Source: Micromonospora ureilytica (GTDB lineage Bacteria; Actinomycetota; Actinomycetes; Mycobacteriales; Micromonosporaceae). From it: DNA of 64,000 nucleotides. A model generated the notes under the pieces. That model was not told the DNA's origin. It searched no databases and was given only the letters and a program-made list of their open reading frames with translations. Each line of letters starts with the position of its first letter. Positions within the stretch are counted from its first letter, which is position 1. Made by a program: the position numbers and the translations under genes. The DNA is taken from assembly GCF_015751765.1 (NCBI RefSeq), contig NZ_JADOTX010000001.1, positions 6,076,001 through 6,140,000 of the forward strand. Reading direction: 5' to 3'. This document shows positions 49,837 through 58,871 of this stretch, one piece after another.

Positions 49837-50757
49837 ATGCTCCGTTCCGTCATCCTCGCCGCCTCCCGGTCATCCCAGGTCGAGCGGCTCGTAGCGACCG
49901 CCCCGTACACCCGGGACGTCGTCCGCCGGTTCGTCGCCGGCGCCGCCACCGACGACGCGTTGCGCGCGACCCGCGAACTCGTCGACGACGGCCTCGCGGT
50001 CACCCTCGACCACCTCGGTGAGGACACTGTCCGCCCCGAGCAGGCCACCGCCACCCGGGACGAATACCTGAAACTGCTGAAGATGCTCGCCGCCGCGGGG
50101 CTCACCCCGGCCGCCGAGGTGAGCGTGAAGCTCTCCGCCCTCGGCCAGATGTTCGACGAGCAGTTGGCGTACGACAACGCGCGGGCGATCTGCGCGGCGG
50201 CCGACGCGGCGGGCACCACTGTCACCCTGGACATGGAGGACCACACCACCACGGACTCGACGCTGGAGGTGCTGAGCCGGCTGCGCAAGGACTTCCCGTC
50301 GACCGGCGCGGTGCTCCAGGCGTACCTGCGCCGGACCGAGTCGGACTGTCGGGAGCTCTCCTCAGCCGGGTCGCGGGTGCGGCTGTGCAAGGGCGCCTAC
50401 AAGGAGCCGGAGTCGGTGGCGTACCAGTCGGCCCGTGAGGTAGACAAGTCGTACGTCCGCTGCATGAACATCCTGATGTCCGGCGACGGGTACCCGATGC
50501 TGGCCACCCACGACCCTCGGATGATCGCGATCGGTGAGGACCGGGCCCGGTGGTTCGACCGGGGGCCGGAGCGCTTCGAGTTCCAGATGCTCTACGGCAT
50601 CCGCCCCGAGGAGCAGGCCCGGCTGGCCGGTGAGGGCTACACCGTGCGCACCTACGTCCCGTACGGCGACGAGTGGTACGGCTACCTGATGCGCCGGCTC
50701 GCCGAGCGCCCGGCCAACATGGTCTTCTTCGGCCGTGCCCTGATCTCCAAGAAGTAG
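49837..50757 (+). CDS. Proline dehydrogenase (monofunctional PRODH)
   Basis: A 306-aa FAD barrel: EVSVKLSALGQMFDEQLAYD, VTLDMEDHTTTDSTL, LQAYLRRTESDCREL, VRLCKGAYKEPESVAYQ, MLATHDPRM and the C-terminal YVPYGDEWYGYLMRRLAERP that binds proline. It oxidises proline to pyrroline-5-carboxylate. TACGCT (49825-49830) lies 6 nt before the ATG. The partner P5C dehydrogenase is not in the window. Confidence 0.93.
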   Translation: MLRSVILAASRSSQVERLVATAPYTRDVVRRFVAGAATDDALRATRELVDDGLAVTLDHLGEDTVRPEQATATRDEYLKLLKMLAAAGLTPAAEVSVKLSALGQMFDEQLAYDNARAICAAADAAGTTVTLDMEDHTTTDSTLEVLSRLRKDFPSTGAVLQAYLRRTESDCRELSSAGSRVRLCKGAYKEPESVAYQSAREVDKSYVRCMNILMSGDGYPMLATHDPRMIAIGEDRARWFDRGPERFEFQMLYGIRPEEQARLAGEGYTVRTYVPYGDEWYGYLMRRLAERPANMVFFGRALISKK

Positions 50758-50867
50758 TTCTTCCCGGTTCGGCCGACGGGCCGGCGGCAGCCCCTCGGGT
50801 CACCGCCGGCCCCGATCGGCCCGGGGCGGCCTCGCCGCATCCAGGTAGTGGTCGTACCCTTCGGCGG

Positions 50868-52157
50868 GTGACTGACGAGGTGCAGCAGCCAGCACCGCGG
50901 CGGCTCTGGCCGCTGTGGACGGTGCTCGTGGTGGTCGTCCTGCTGCTGGGCTGCGGCCTGCCGGCGGCGCTCGTCGTTGGAGTGATCCGGGAGACAGGCG
51001 CTCGCCCCACCGTCAGCCGGGTCGGCACCTCGACGGCCGACGATCCGGCCACCGCCGTGGCCCGCGGATTGTCCGACCGGATCACCGCCCAGCTTCACCG
51101 GCAGTCCGCGGCACTCCTCGGCGGCGACCGCCCCGGGTTCCTCGCCGTCGCCGATCCCGCAGCCCACAACGACCTGCGCCGGCGTTTCGCCGCACTACGC
51201 GAGCTCAAGGTGACCGGCTGGCGAGCCGAGCCGAGTGGCCTGCCCGTGCCGATCATCGGCAAGCCCGGCGAGTGGCGGCTGCTGGTGCGCTTCCAGTACT
51301 GCTTCGTCACGCCGAACTGCCGGCCCAGCCCGGTGCTGATCGGCACCCGGTGGCGGGAGAACGGTGACCAGCCCCGGATGGTCGCCATGGAGGAATCCAA
51401 GTCGGTGGAGACCGGCACCCGGCCGTGGGAGATCAGCGACCTGGCGGTCGCCATCGGCGCGCGGACCATCGTCGCCACCACCCCGGCACTGCGCGGCAAA
51501 CTGCCCGGCCTACTCGCACAGGCCGAGGCCGCGGCGACGGTCGCCGACGGGTACGCGGTTACCGGCTCACCGCCGGACCGATACCGGATCTTCTACGCCG
51601 GGCGCACCGAGTGGCAGCGCTGGTACGGCGGCGAGCGCCCGGAATGGACCGGCGGTTACGCGGTGACCGTGGGCGGCGGGCACCACGAGGTGGTGCTCAA
51701 CGCCGAAGGGCTCTCGAACAGTGGCACCGACGACCTGCTCCGGCACGAGCTGACCCACGCGGCGTCGTTGCCGGAGCGCGGCTACCCGGGCAAGCTCACC
51801 TGGTGGTTGGTGGAGGGCCTGGCCGAGTTCGCCGGTGCCGGCGGCCAGGCGGTCGACCGGTACGAGGGGATCGCCGACGTGCGCAAGATGATCCGGGGCG
51901 GCTGGGACGGCAAGTTGGAGGGCGTCAACCCCGCCGACGATGCCTCCGCCGAACGGGTCGCCGCCAGCTACGGCATCGGCTACCTGGCCGTTCGGCACCT
52001 CGTCGACAGGTACGGGCCGCTGCGGCTGCTCACCTTCTTCAAGACCGTGGTGCACGACGGTAGGACCATCGACGCGGCCTCCGAGAAGGCGTTCGGTGAG
52101 CAGTGGTCGACGCTGCACGACGAGTGCGTGGCGTACATCCGCGCCACCGCCGCCTGA
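50868..52157 (+). CDS. Membrane-anchored HExxH metallopeptidase-like protein
   Basis: A 429-aa protein. One N-terminal helix (WPLWTVLVVVVLLLGCGL) anchors it, leaving the rest outside. LLRHELTHAASLPERGYPGK (HExxH at about 293-297) and WWLVEGLAEFAGAGG, about 19 residues later, look like a gluzincin site with Glu in VEGLAE as third ligand. The N-terminal half resembles an NTF2-like region with Cys pair YCFVTPNC. GTG at 50868 has TACCCT (50855-50860) 7 nt upstream. The substrate is unknown. Confidence 0.7.
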   Translation: MTDEVQQPAPRRLWPLWTVLVVVVLLLGCGLPAALVVGVIRETGARPTVSRVGTSTADDPATAVARGLSDRITAQLHRQSAALLGGDRPGFLAVADPAAHNDLRRRFAALRELKVTGWRAEPSGLPVPIIGKPGEWRLLVRFQYCFVTPNCRPSPVLIGTRWRENGDQPRMVAMEESKSVETGTRPWEISDLAVAIGARTIVATTPALRGKLPGLLAQAEAAATVADGYAVTGSPPDRYRIFYAGRTEWQRWYGGERPEWTGGYAVTVGGGHHEVVLNAEGLSNSGTDDLLRHELTHAASLPERGYPGKLTWWLVEGLAEFAGAGGQAVDRYEGIADVRKMIRGGWDGKLEGVNPADDASAERVAASYGIGYLAVRHLVDRYGPLRLLTFFKTVVHDGRTIDAASEKAFGEQWSTLHDECVAYIRATAA

Positions 52158-52197
52158 CGCAGCTAGGGGGCGGTGCGGCGGTGCGTACCATCGATGG

Positions 52198-53580
52198 GTG
52201 CGCCGTCCTCAGTCACCACGGCCCGCCAGCACCACGCGGCCCCGCCTGCTCGTCGCCCTGACCGCCGTCGTCGTCCTCACCGCCACCACCGCCGCCTCGT
52301 GCGGCGACGAAGATCCCGATCTCGCCCTGGCGTCGGCCGCCCGCAACCCGGTCACCGAGGTGATCGACGCCCCGGCCACGGTGGCCGCCCGCGCCGCCGC
52401 CACCCTCACCGCTCCCGCCGACGGCACCCTGGCCAGCCTGCGCGTCCAACCCGGACAGCGGGTCAAGCGCGGTCAGGTGCTGGCCGTGGTCGACTCACCG
52501 AACGCGCAACAGCGCCTCCGGCAGGCGAAGGAGGCGCTGACCGCCGCGAAGCGCGCCGGCCGAGGCGTCGGAGCGGGCAGCCTGACCAGCAGCCGACGCG
52601 GCACCGACAAGGCCGCCGACGAGGCGTTCGACGCGGCCCGCAAGGCCGCCGAGAAGATCGCCGACCCGCAACTGCGGGACGCGCTGCTGACCCAGGTGAC
52701 GTCCGCGCAACGCCAGTACTCGGCCGCCGCGCGCAGCGCCGACCAGGCGGTCCGCGCGGTGCAGCGGGGGATCAACGGGTTGAGCTCAGCCGTCGGCGCG
52801 CTCTCCGCGGCGCAACGGCTCCAGGCCCAGCAGGCGTACGACCTGGCGAAGGCGACTGCCGACGCGCTGACCCTGCGCGCTCCGATCGCCGGGGTGGTGC
52901 AGCCCGGCGGCACCCGGGCCGCTGGTGGCGCGAACGGCGGCCTGGCCGGGCTGTTGGAGCAGGCCGGTGGGGCCGGCCTCGACCCGTCCGTGCTGGCCCC
53001 CAGCCAGGGCGGTCCGCCGGCCGGCGTGGACGACGCGGTCGCGGTCGGCGCTCAGGTCACCGCCGGCACGCCGGTGCTGACCGTGGTGGACACCGGGCAG
53101 TTGGGTCTGCTCGCCGAGGTGGACGAGACCGACGTGCTGTTGGTCAAGGCCGGCGTGCCGGCCACTGTCGAGTTGGACGCCGTCACCGGCGCCAGCTACG
53201 ACGCCGTCGTCCGGTCGGTCGACGTGCTGCCCACCAGCTCCGCGCAGGGCGGGGTCACCTATCGGGTACGCCTCGCGCTGGGCGCCGGGAAGCTGGCCGA
53301 GGACGAGCCGGCCCCGACGCCCCGCCCCGGCATGAACGCGATCGTGCACCTGCGGGTACGCGAGGCCGTCGACGCGGTGACAGTCCCCGCCTCGGCGGTG
53401 TTCTCCGCCGACGGCCGGGACGCGGTCTGGGTGGTCCGTGACGGTAAGGCGGACCGGGCGTCGGTGACAGTGGGCGTCCAGGGGTCCGACCTGGTGCAGA
53501 TCCTCAACGGCGTGCAGCCCGGCGACGAGATCGTGGTGCGCGGCGCCGACCAGGTCCGCGACGGCCAGGAAGTCCGGTGA
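52198..53580 (+). CDS. Efflux periplasmic adaptor (MacA/HlyD-like)
   Basis: A 460-aa adaptor. A signal peptide LLVALTAVVVLTATTAASCG ends in a probable lipobox cysteine. Biotinyl-lipoyl half-motifs SLRVQPGQRVKRGQVLAVVD and ALTLRAPIAGVV flank a helical hairpin. A barrel with GLLAEVDETDVLLVKAGVPA and a late HLRVREAVDAVTVPASAVF follow. It heads a three-gene MacAB-like operon with a GTGA overlap into the ATPase gene. Confidence 0.85.
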   Translation: MRRPQSPRPASTTRPRLLVALTAVVVLTATTAASCGDEDPDLALASAARNPVTEVIDAPATVAARAAATLTAPADGTLASLRVQPGQRVKRGQVLAVVDSPNAQQRLRQAKEALTAAKRAGRGVGAGSLTSSRRGTDKAADEAFDAARKAAEKIADPQLRDALLTQVTSAQRQYSAAARSADQAVRAVQRGINGLSSAVGALSAAQRLQAQQAYDLAKATADALTLRAPIAGVVQPGGTRAAGGANGGLAGLLEQAGGAGLDPSVLAPSQGGPPAGVDDAVAVGAQVTAGTPVLTVVDTGQLGLLAEVDETDVLLVKAGVPATVELDAVTGASYDAVVRSVDVLPTSSAQGGVTYRVRLALGAGKLAEDEPAPTPRPGMNAIVHLRVREAVDAVTVPASAVFSADGRDAVWVVRDGKADRASVTVGVQGSDLVQILNGVQPGDEIVVRGADQVRDGQEVR

Positions 53581-54536
53581 CCGAACCCGCCGTGGCGGAT
53601 CCGCGCGGCGACCGGCCGGCGGGGGAGCGCGTTCCGGCCATCGAGGCGGTGGACGTGTCCCGGACGTACCAGCTCGACGGGGTGTCGGTGGAGGCGCTGC
53701 GTGGGGTGTCGCTGACCGTGCAGCCGGGGGATTACGTGGCCCTGGTCGGTCCGTCCGGCTCGGGGAAGTCGACACTCATGCACCTTCTCGGTGGGCTGGA
53801 CCGACCCACCGGTGGCCGCCTGGTGATCGGCGGGCGGGACGTCAACGCCCTCGCCCCGCCGGAGATGGCGACCCTGCGCAACGAGACGATCGGTTTCGTC
53901 TTCCAGGCGTTCCACCTGCTGCCGCGTACCTCGGCGGTGGAGAACGTGGCGTTGCCCCTGGTCTACCGGGGGGTGTCGGCCCGGCAGCGGCGGGAGCGGG
54001 CGGCGGCGATGCTCGGCCGGGTCGGCCTCGGGCACCGGCTCGACCACCGGCCCAACCAGATGTCCGGCGGTGAGCAGCAGCGGGTGGCGATCGCCCGCGC
54101 GCTGGTCACCGAGCCGACGGTGCTGCTGGCCGACGAACCCACCGGAAACCTGGACAGCGTCACCGGCGCCGCCGTGCTGGAGCTGTTGGAGCAGTTGAAC
54201 GCGGAGTCCGGGGTCGCGCTGGTGATGGTCACCCACGACCAGGAGGTGGCGGCCCGCGCCCACCGTCGGATCACCATGCGCGACGGGGTGGTCGTGGCGG
54301 ACAGTACCGCGAACGCACACCGGGCGAGCGCGGACGGCGCCGACCCGCACTCCGCCCATGATCGACCGCTGTCCGTTGATCACGGTCGACCTGCGACACT
54401 GGTCCCCGCTCCCAGCGCGGAGCCCCGGTCCGCGTCCGGAAGCGGCCCGGGGCACCCGTCCGGTGGCTCCGGTGGCGCCGCCGGAGCCACCGGGCGCCTT
54501 CCGCGCGAGGTCGAGCGGCCCGGAGGTACGGCATGA
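53577..54536 (+). CDS. MacB/LolD-type ABC ATPase
   Basis: A 319-aa ATPase: LVGPSGSGKSTLMHLLGGLD, FVFQAFHLLPRTSAVENVAL, NQMSGGEQQRVAIARAL and VLLADEPTGNLDSVTGA. The last ~75 residues are Ala/Pro/Gly/Ser/His-rich and outside the ATPase fold, which is unusual. It overlaps both neighbours by 4 nt, so adaptor, ATPase and permease are made together. Confidence 0.88.
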   Translation: MTEPAVADPRGDRPAGERVPAIEAVDVSRTYQLDGVSVEALRGVSLTVQPGDYVALVGPSGSGKSTLMHLLGGLDRPTGGRLVIGGRDVNALAPPEMATLRNETIGFVFQAFHLLPRTSAVENVALPLVYRGVSARQRRERAAAMLGRVGLGHRLDHRPNQMSGGEQQRVAIARALVTEPTVLLADEPTGNLDSVTGAAVLELLEQLNAESGVALVMVTHDQEVAARAHRRITMRDGVVVADSTANAHRASADGADPHSAHDRPLSVDHGRPATLVPAPSAEPRSASGSGPGHPSGGSGGAAGATGRLPREVERPGGTA

Positions 54537-55717
54537 GGGTCGCGGAGGCGTGGCGGGTGGCGCTGGACGCCCTCCGAGCCAACCGGTTGCGCAGCGCGCT
54601 GACCATGCTCGGGGTGATCATCGGGGTGGCGTCGGTGGTCCTGCTGGTGGCCATCGGCACCGGCACCAAGCAGAAGGTCGAGCAACAGGTCGAGGGCCTC
54701 GGCTCGAACCTGCTGCTGGTCGTCCCCGGCCGGATCGAGGTGGGCAACGCGCCTGTCGTCTCGCCGCTGACCCTCAAGGACGTGGACGCCGTCACCCGGG
54801 TGGTCGGCGACCCCGACCGGGTGGCGGTCACCGTCGCCTCCGGGGCGACCGCACGGGCCGGCGCCCGCTCCGACTTCACCACCGTGCAGGGCGTCCTGGA
54901 GACGACCCCGGCGGTGTTCACCCGGTCGCTGGCGCGGGGACGTTATCTCACACGCACCGACGTGGACACCAGCCGACGGGTTGCGGTGCTCGGCGACTCG
55001 GTCGCCCGTGCGCTCTTTCCCGACCGGGACCCGCTCGGCCAGCAGGTGGCGCTGGCCGGGGTGCGGTTCCGGGTGATCGGTGTGTTCGCGCCCCTCGGGC
55101 AGAGCCTCGGTGTCGACCGGGACGACGAGGTGCACGTGCCAGTGACCGCCGCGCAGCGACTCTGGGGCACCCAGCGGGTCGACGGCATCGCGGTGAAGGC
55201 GCCGGACCGGGAGCGGATCGACGAGTTGGGCGAACGGATCGTCGCCGAGCTGAACCGCCGTCACCCGGACACCGAGTTCAGCGCGGTCACCCAGCAGCAG
55301 ATCCTCGGCGTGCTCGGCGACATCCTCGGTGTCCTCACCGGCGTGCTGGCCGCCATCGCCGGCATCTCGCTGCTCGTCGGTGGCGTCGGCGTCTCCAACA
55401 TCATGCTGGTCAGCGTCCGGGAGCGGACCCGGGAGATCGGGCTGCGCAAGGCCGTCGGCGCGCGTCCCCGCGACATCGGTGTGCAGTTCCTGCTGGAGGC
55501 GGTGCTGCTCACCACGATCGGCGGGCTCACCGGAATGGCGCTGGGCGTGGGAACCGCCCTGCTGGTCGACGCGCTGTCGCCCATTCCGGCCGCGATCACC
55601 TGGTGGTCGTTGGCGCTCGCCTTCGGCGTGTCGGCGGTGGTGGGCATCGTCTTCGGTGTGGTTCCCGCGCAGCGCGCCGGCCGTCTCGACCCGGTGGTCG
55701 CGTTGCGCACCGAATGA
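54533..55717 (+). CDS. MacB/FtsX-type ABC permease
   Basis: A 394-aa permease with an N-terminal helix (RSALTMLGVIIGVASVVLLV), an extracytoplasmic MacB_PCD domain and three C-terminal helices (GVLAAIAGISLLVGGVGVSN, TTIGGLTGMALGVGTALLV and the last FGVSAVVGIVFGVVPAQRAG). SVRERTREIGLRKAVGARPR is the ATPase contact. With the adaptor it forms a tripartite-like exporter or mechanotransmission system of unknown cargo. Confidence 0.9.
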   Translation: MRVAEAWRVALDALRANRLRSALTMLGVIIGVASVVLLVAIGTGTKQKVEQQVEGLGSNLLLVVPGRIEVGNAPVVSPLTLKDVDAVTRVVGDPDRVAVTVASGATARAGARSDFTTVQGVLETTPAVFTRSLARGRYLTRTDVDTSRRVAVLGDSVARALFPDRDPLGQQVALAGVRFRVIGVFAPLGQSLGVDRDDEVHVPVTAAQRLWGTQRVDGIAVKAPDRERIDELGERIVAELNRRHPDTEFSAVTQQQILGVLGDILGVLTGVLAAIAGISLLVGGVGVSNIMLVSVRERTREIGLRKAVGARPRDIGVQFLLEAVLLTTIGGLTGMALGVGTALLVDALSPIPAAITWWSLALAFGVSAVVGIVFGVVPAQRAGRLDPVVALRTE

Positions 55718-55929
55718 GCAGCGCCGGAACAACCGGACGGCGGACGCGGACGGGCGGATACCGGGAGCACGGATCGGGTGAACCGACCACCGAAACATGA
55801 TCAGTTGCAGGAAGGGATCGCGCCGGTCACAACCGTCCCGCTACCGTACTGGTAACACGCGCGTCGCCGGCCCGGCCCGGAGCATCCGTCGGATTGGCAC
55901 GCGCCGGGCATGGGATGGGTCGGTGAGCC

Positions 55930-56139
55930 ATGGCCGGGTCACAGTCCGACGGACGGCTGTCGGAGGTCAAGTTCCTGACCGTCGCGGAAGTGGCGACGGT
56001 CATGCGGGTGTCAAAGATGACTGTCTATCGCCTGGTGCACAGCGGTGAGCTCACCGCCGTCCGGGTCGGCCGGTCATTCCGGGTGCCCGAGCACGCGGTG
56101 CACGAATATCTCCGGGGTGCTTTTCAGGAGACCGCCTGA
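55930..56139 (+). CDS. Excisionase-type HTH DNA-binding protein (Rv0500A-like)
   Basis: A 69-aa MerR/excisionase-like HTH: LTVAEVATVMRVSKMTVYRL and HSGELTAVRVGRSFRVPEHA. It is fixed upstream of the bS22 gene in actinobacteria. Despite the excisionase label it is a chromosomal housekeeping regulator; no integrase is nearby. Confidence 0.85.
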   Translation: MAGSQSDGRLSEVKFLTVAEVATVMRVSKMTVYRLVHSGELTAVRVGRSFRVPEHAVHEYLRGAFQETA

Positions 56140-56185
56140 GCCACCGCCCCGCCCGCCGATCACCGGCTGACCGGCATCGGTGCGG

Positions 56186-56230
56186 GTGAGGAGTGAGCTT
56201 GCGAGCCCCGCAGTCGCGGACCGAAGGCGG
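56186..56230 (+). repeat. Degenerate copy B of the intercistronic repeat
   Basis: GAGGAGTGAGC, then after a 5-nt deletion TTGCGAGCCCCGCAGTCGCG and ACCGAAGG. It matches copies A and C but has lost the opening GCGC and the CCGGT segment, and no start codon follows its GAAGG at 7 nt. The peptide frame (LRAPQSRTE) is kept from GTG 56193 yet runs on without a stop for about 80 codons. It lies free in the spacer before bS22. Confidence 0.7.
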
Positions 56231-56409
56231 CCACGACGGGGGCGCGTTGGTCCGGCTGACGCCCTCCGGCTACCCTGGAGCCCGACCGAGACCCCACCGG
56301 TGCGCCCCGCCGCCCAGACTGGTCCGGTCCGTTGTCCGCAAGCGGTCGCCGTCGCCACCTGCGTGGTGTCATCCGGTCCGCCCCGCACGTTGTATCGAAA
56401 GGCTGTCGT

Positions 56410-56511
56410 ATGGGCTCGGTGGTCAAGAAGCGCCGTAAGCGCATGGCTAAGAAGAAGCACCGCAAGCTGCTGCGCAAGACCCGCGTCCAGCGTCGCCGTC
56501 TCGGCAAGTGA
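56410..56511 (+). CDS. Small ribosomal subunit protein bS22 (AURKAIP1/COX24 domain, 33 aa)
   Basis: The whole protein is basic: [20 protein letters not shown] then [13 protein letters not shown]. It matches the 33-residue Rv0500B/bS22 protein seen in the mycobacterial 30S subunit and the mitochondrial mS38 (AURKAIP1) tail. GAAAGG lies 7 nt before the ATG. A 9-bp terminator hairpin follows at once. It is easily missed because of its length. Confidence 0.93.
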   Translation: MGSVVKKRRKRMAKKKHRKLLRKTRVQRRRLGK

Positions 56512-56515
56512 TCGC

Positions 56516-56536
56516 CGCCGGGCTCAAAGCCCGGCG
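56516..56536 (+). terminator. Terminator after bS22
   Basis: CGCCGGGCT (56516-56524), loop CAA, AGCCCGGCG (56528-56536), 4 nt past the stop. Confidence 0.8.
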
Positions 56537-56633
56537 CTCGGCGTCACTTGCCAAACTGTCGATCTCCGGAGGCTCAGGTGATCAGGCCGTGGTCGTCCCG
56601 GCTCGGTCCATCCTGCCGGGGTAGGTGCGTCAG

Positions 56634-57710
56634 ATGACCCCCGGTGGCACCCCAGGTGCTCCGGGGGTCGTCGTCGTCACCGGAGTGGGCCGTTACCTGG
56701 GTGCCCACGTGGCGGCCCGACTGGCCGCCGACCCGCGCATCGAACGGGTCATCGGGGTGGACGCACCGGACTCCGGCATCGAGTTCACCGACCTCCTGGA
56801 CCGGGTCGAACGGATCCGCGTCGACAGCGGTTCGCTCGGGGGACTCCTCGCCGACCTGGACGTCGACGCGGTGGTGCACCTCGCGCTTGTCACCTCACCC
56901 GACCCGCAGCACGGTGGCCGGTCCGCCATGAAGGACCAGAACGTCATCGGCAGCATGCAGATGCTCGCCGCCTGCCAGCGGGCCCCCCGACTGCGCAAAC
57001 TCGTGGTCCGTTCGTCGACCGCCGCGTACGGGGTGTCGTTCCGGGATCCGGCGGTCTTCACCGAGGAGACGGAGCCCCGCGAGGTGCCGCGCGGCGGTTT
57101 CGGCCGCGACATCCTCGACCTTGAGGGGTACGTCCGTGGCTTCCGCCGCCGCCGTTCCGACGTCACCGCCACGGTGCTGCGCTTCGCCCCGTTCATCGGC
57201 TCGACCGCCGACACCACGCTGACCCGCTACTTCTCGCAGCCGTTCGTGCCGACAGTCTTCGGCCGCGACCCGCGCCTTCAGTTCCTGCACTTCGACGACG
57301 CGTTGGAGGTGCTGCACCGGTCGATCGTGGAGGACCATCCCGGCACGTACAACGTCGCCGGCCCCGGGGTGCTGTCGCTGTCCCAGGCGATCCGGCGCGC
57401 CGGCCGGGTGGCCGTTCCGGTGCTGGAGCCGGGTCTCTCCGGGGCCGCCGCGCTGGCCCGCACCATGGGTTTCGGCCGTTACGGCCTGGACCAGGTCGAC
57501 CTCTTCGTGCACGGCCGGGTGGTCGACACCAGCCGGCTCGAGCAGGAGTACGGCTTCACACCCCGGTCGACCGCCGCGGCGTTCGAGGACTTCATCCGCG
57601 CCCACCACGGCGGGGTGGTGGTCACTCGGGATCAGTTGGCCGCTGCCGAGCAACTGGTCCTGGACGGCATCCGGCAGGTCCGTTCAGCGGTACGGGAGCG
57701 GCGATCGTGA
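56634..57710 (+). CDS. NAD-dependent epimerase/dehydratase (Rv0501/GalE2-like)
   Basis: A 358-aa extended SDR: VVVTGVGRYLGAHVAARLA is the Rossmann motif, and VVHLALVTSP and SSTAAYGVSF follow. The canonical YxxxK is not visible: the expected place reads LDLEGYVRGF with no lysine, so activity as a sugar epimerase is uncertain. ATG at 56634 has TAGGTG (56622-56627) 6 nt upstream. Its stop overlaps the 20-codon repeat ORF. Confidence 0.8.
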   Translation: MTPGGTPGAPGVVVVTGVGRYLGAHVAARLAADPRIERVIGVDAPDSGIEFTDLLDRVERIRVDSGSLGGLLADLDVDAVVHLALVTSPDPQHGGRSAMKDQNVIGSMQMLAACQRAPRLRKLVVRSSTAAYGVSFRDPAVFTEETEPREVPRGGFGRDILDLEGYVRGFRRRRSDVTATVLRFAPFIGSTADTTLTRYFSQPFVPTVFGRDPRLQFLHFDDALEVLHRSIVEDHPGTYNVAGPGVLSLSQAIRRAGRVAVPVLEPGLSGAAALARTMGFGRYGLDQVDLFVHGRVVDTSRLEQEYGFTPRSTAAAFEDFIRAHHGGVVVTRDQLAAAEQLVLDGIRQVRSAVRERRS

Positions 57711-57769
57711 GCGCGAGGAGTGAGCCGGTCTTGCGAGCCCCGCAGTCGCGAACCGAGGTGGTGCTGTGA
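57707..57769 (+). repeat. 63-nt intercistronic repeat, copy C, encoding a coupled 20-codon ORF
   Basis: GTG at 57707 overlaps the epimerase TGA (57708-57710). The 20 codons read MSARSEPVLRAPQSRTEVVL. TGA at 57767-57769 overlaps the GTG (57766) of the acyltransferase. GAGG lies 7 nt before that start. Length, both overlaps and 16 of the first 17 residues equal copy A, although the neighbouring genes are unrelated. Confidence 0.75.
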
Positions 57770-58848
57770 GTGGCCGGCCCGAGGAGGGGCGCGACCCGCA
57801 GTCGGTCGGGCGTTTCGACGTACCCCAGCAGGTGCCCACGCCGGACGCGGAGCCGGCGCGGCGCAACGGACATCGACCGGCCGCGCAGGTCGCGCCGACC
57901 CCGACCCCGACACCGACCCCGACGCCGACTCCGCCCCCCACGCCGGTGGACGAGGTCGACGCCGGGATGTCCGGGGGTACCGAGCCGGCGGTTTCGGACC
58001 GGCCCGGGGACCACTGGGACCGCAAGGTCGCGAACGGGTTGGCTTTCCTGCGCCGGCGGTTCTCCGGTGACTACGAGGTCGACGAGTTCGGCTTCGACTC
58101 GGAGTTGACCGACGCGGTCTTCCACCCGCTGCTGCGGCTGCTCTACCGGGACTGGTTCCGCACCGAGGTCAGTGGGGTGGAGCACGTGCCAGTGGACGGG
58201 CCCGCCCTGGTGGTCGGCAACCACTCCGGGACTGTGGCACTGGACGCCCTGATCCTCTCGGCGGCGCTGCACGACAAACACCCGGCCCACCGTTACCTGC
58301 GGCTGCTCGGCGCCGACCTGGTCTTCCGGATGCCTGTGGTTTCCGAGCTGGCCCGTAAGACCGGCGGCACGGTGGCCTGCAACCCGGACGCCGAGCGGCT
58401 GCTCGGCGGCGGCGATCTGGTGGGTGTGTTCCCGGAGGGCTTCAAGGGCATCGGCAAGCTCTACGCCGACCGCTACAAGCTGCAACGCTTCGGGCGGGGC
58501 GGGTTCGTCTCGGCTGCGCTGCGCACCGGCACCCCGATCGTGCCCGTCGCCATCGTCGGCGGCGAGGAGATCTACCCGATGCTCGCCGACATCAAGCCCC
58601 TGGCGCGGCTGCTCAAGCTGCCCTACTTCCCGGTCACGCCGACGTTCCCGCTGCTCGGCCCGCTGGGCATGGTGCCGCTGCCCAGCAAGTGGCTGATCGA
58701 GTTCTGCCCGCCGATCCCCACCGCCCACCTGACCGACTCGGCGGACGACCCGCTGGTGGTCTTCAACCTCGCCGACCAGGTGCGGGAGACCATCCAGCAG
58801 ACCCTGCACACGCTGCTGGAGCGACGGCCCGACCCGTTCGGCCCCTAG
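57766..58848 (+). CDS. Lysophospholipid acyltransferase family protein (Rv0502-like)
   Basis: A 360-aa protein. The first ~90 residues are disordered with a Pro-Thr run (about 44-60) and a charged segment. The acyltransferase core has VVGNHSGTVALDALIL (His/Asp, spaced as in the MGAT-like branch), VFPEGFKGIGKLYADRYKLQ and IVPVAIVGGEEIY. It would acylate a lysophosphatidate or glycerol substrate at the membrane. It is coupled to the epimerase through the repeat ORF. Confidence 0.85.
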   Translation: MSGRPEEGRDPQSVGRFDVPQQVPTPDAEPARRNGHRPAAQVAPTPTPTPTPTPTPPPTPVDEVDAGMSGGTEPAVSDRPGDHWDRKVANGLAFLRRRFSGDYEVDEFGFDSELTDAVFHPLLRLLYRDWFRTEVSGVEHVPVDGPALVVGNHSGTVALDALILSAALHDKHPAHRYLRLLGADLVFRMPVVSELARKTGGTVACNPDAERLLGGGDLVGVFPEGFKGIGKLYADRYKLQRFGRGGFVSAALRTGTPIVPVAIVGGEEIYPMLADIKPLARLLKLPYFPVTPTFPLLGPLGMVPLPSKWLIEFCPPIPTAHLTDSADDPLVVFNLADQVRETIQQTLHTLLERRPDPFGP

Positions 58849-58871
58849 GACGTCTCAGCCGGCACGGCGTC

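Noticed and set aside
55930..56139. Phage excisionase
   Set aside because: It is the conserved chromosomal Rv0500A-type HTH beside bS22 with no phage genes around.
57898..57950. Dinucleotide-like CCGACN repeat as a mobile repeat
   Set aside because: It is in frame and codes the Pro-Thr run of the acyltransferase N-terminus, so it is treated as part of that gene.
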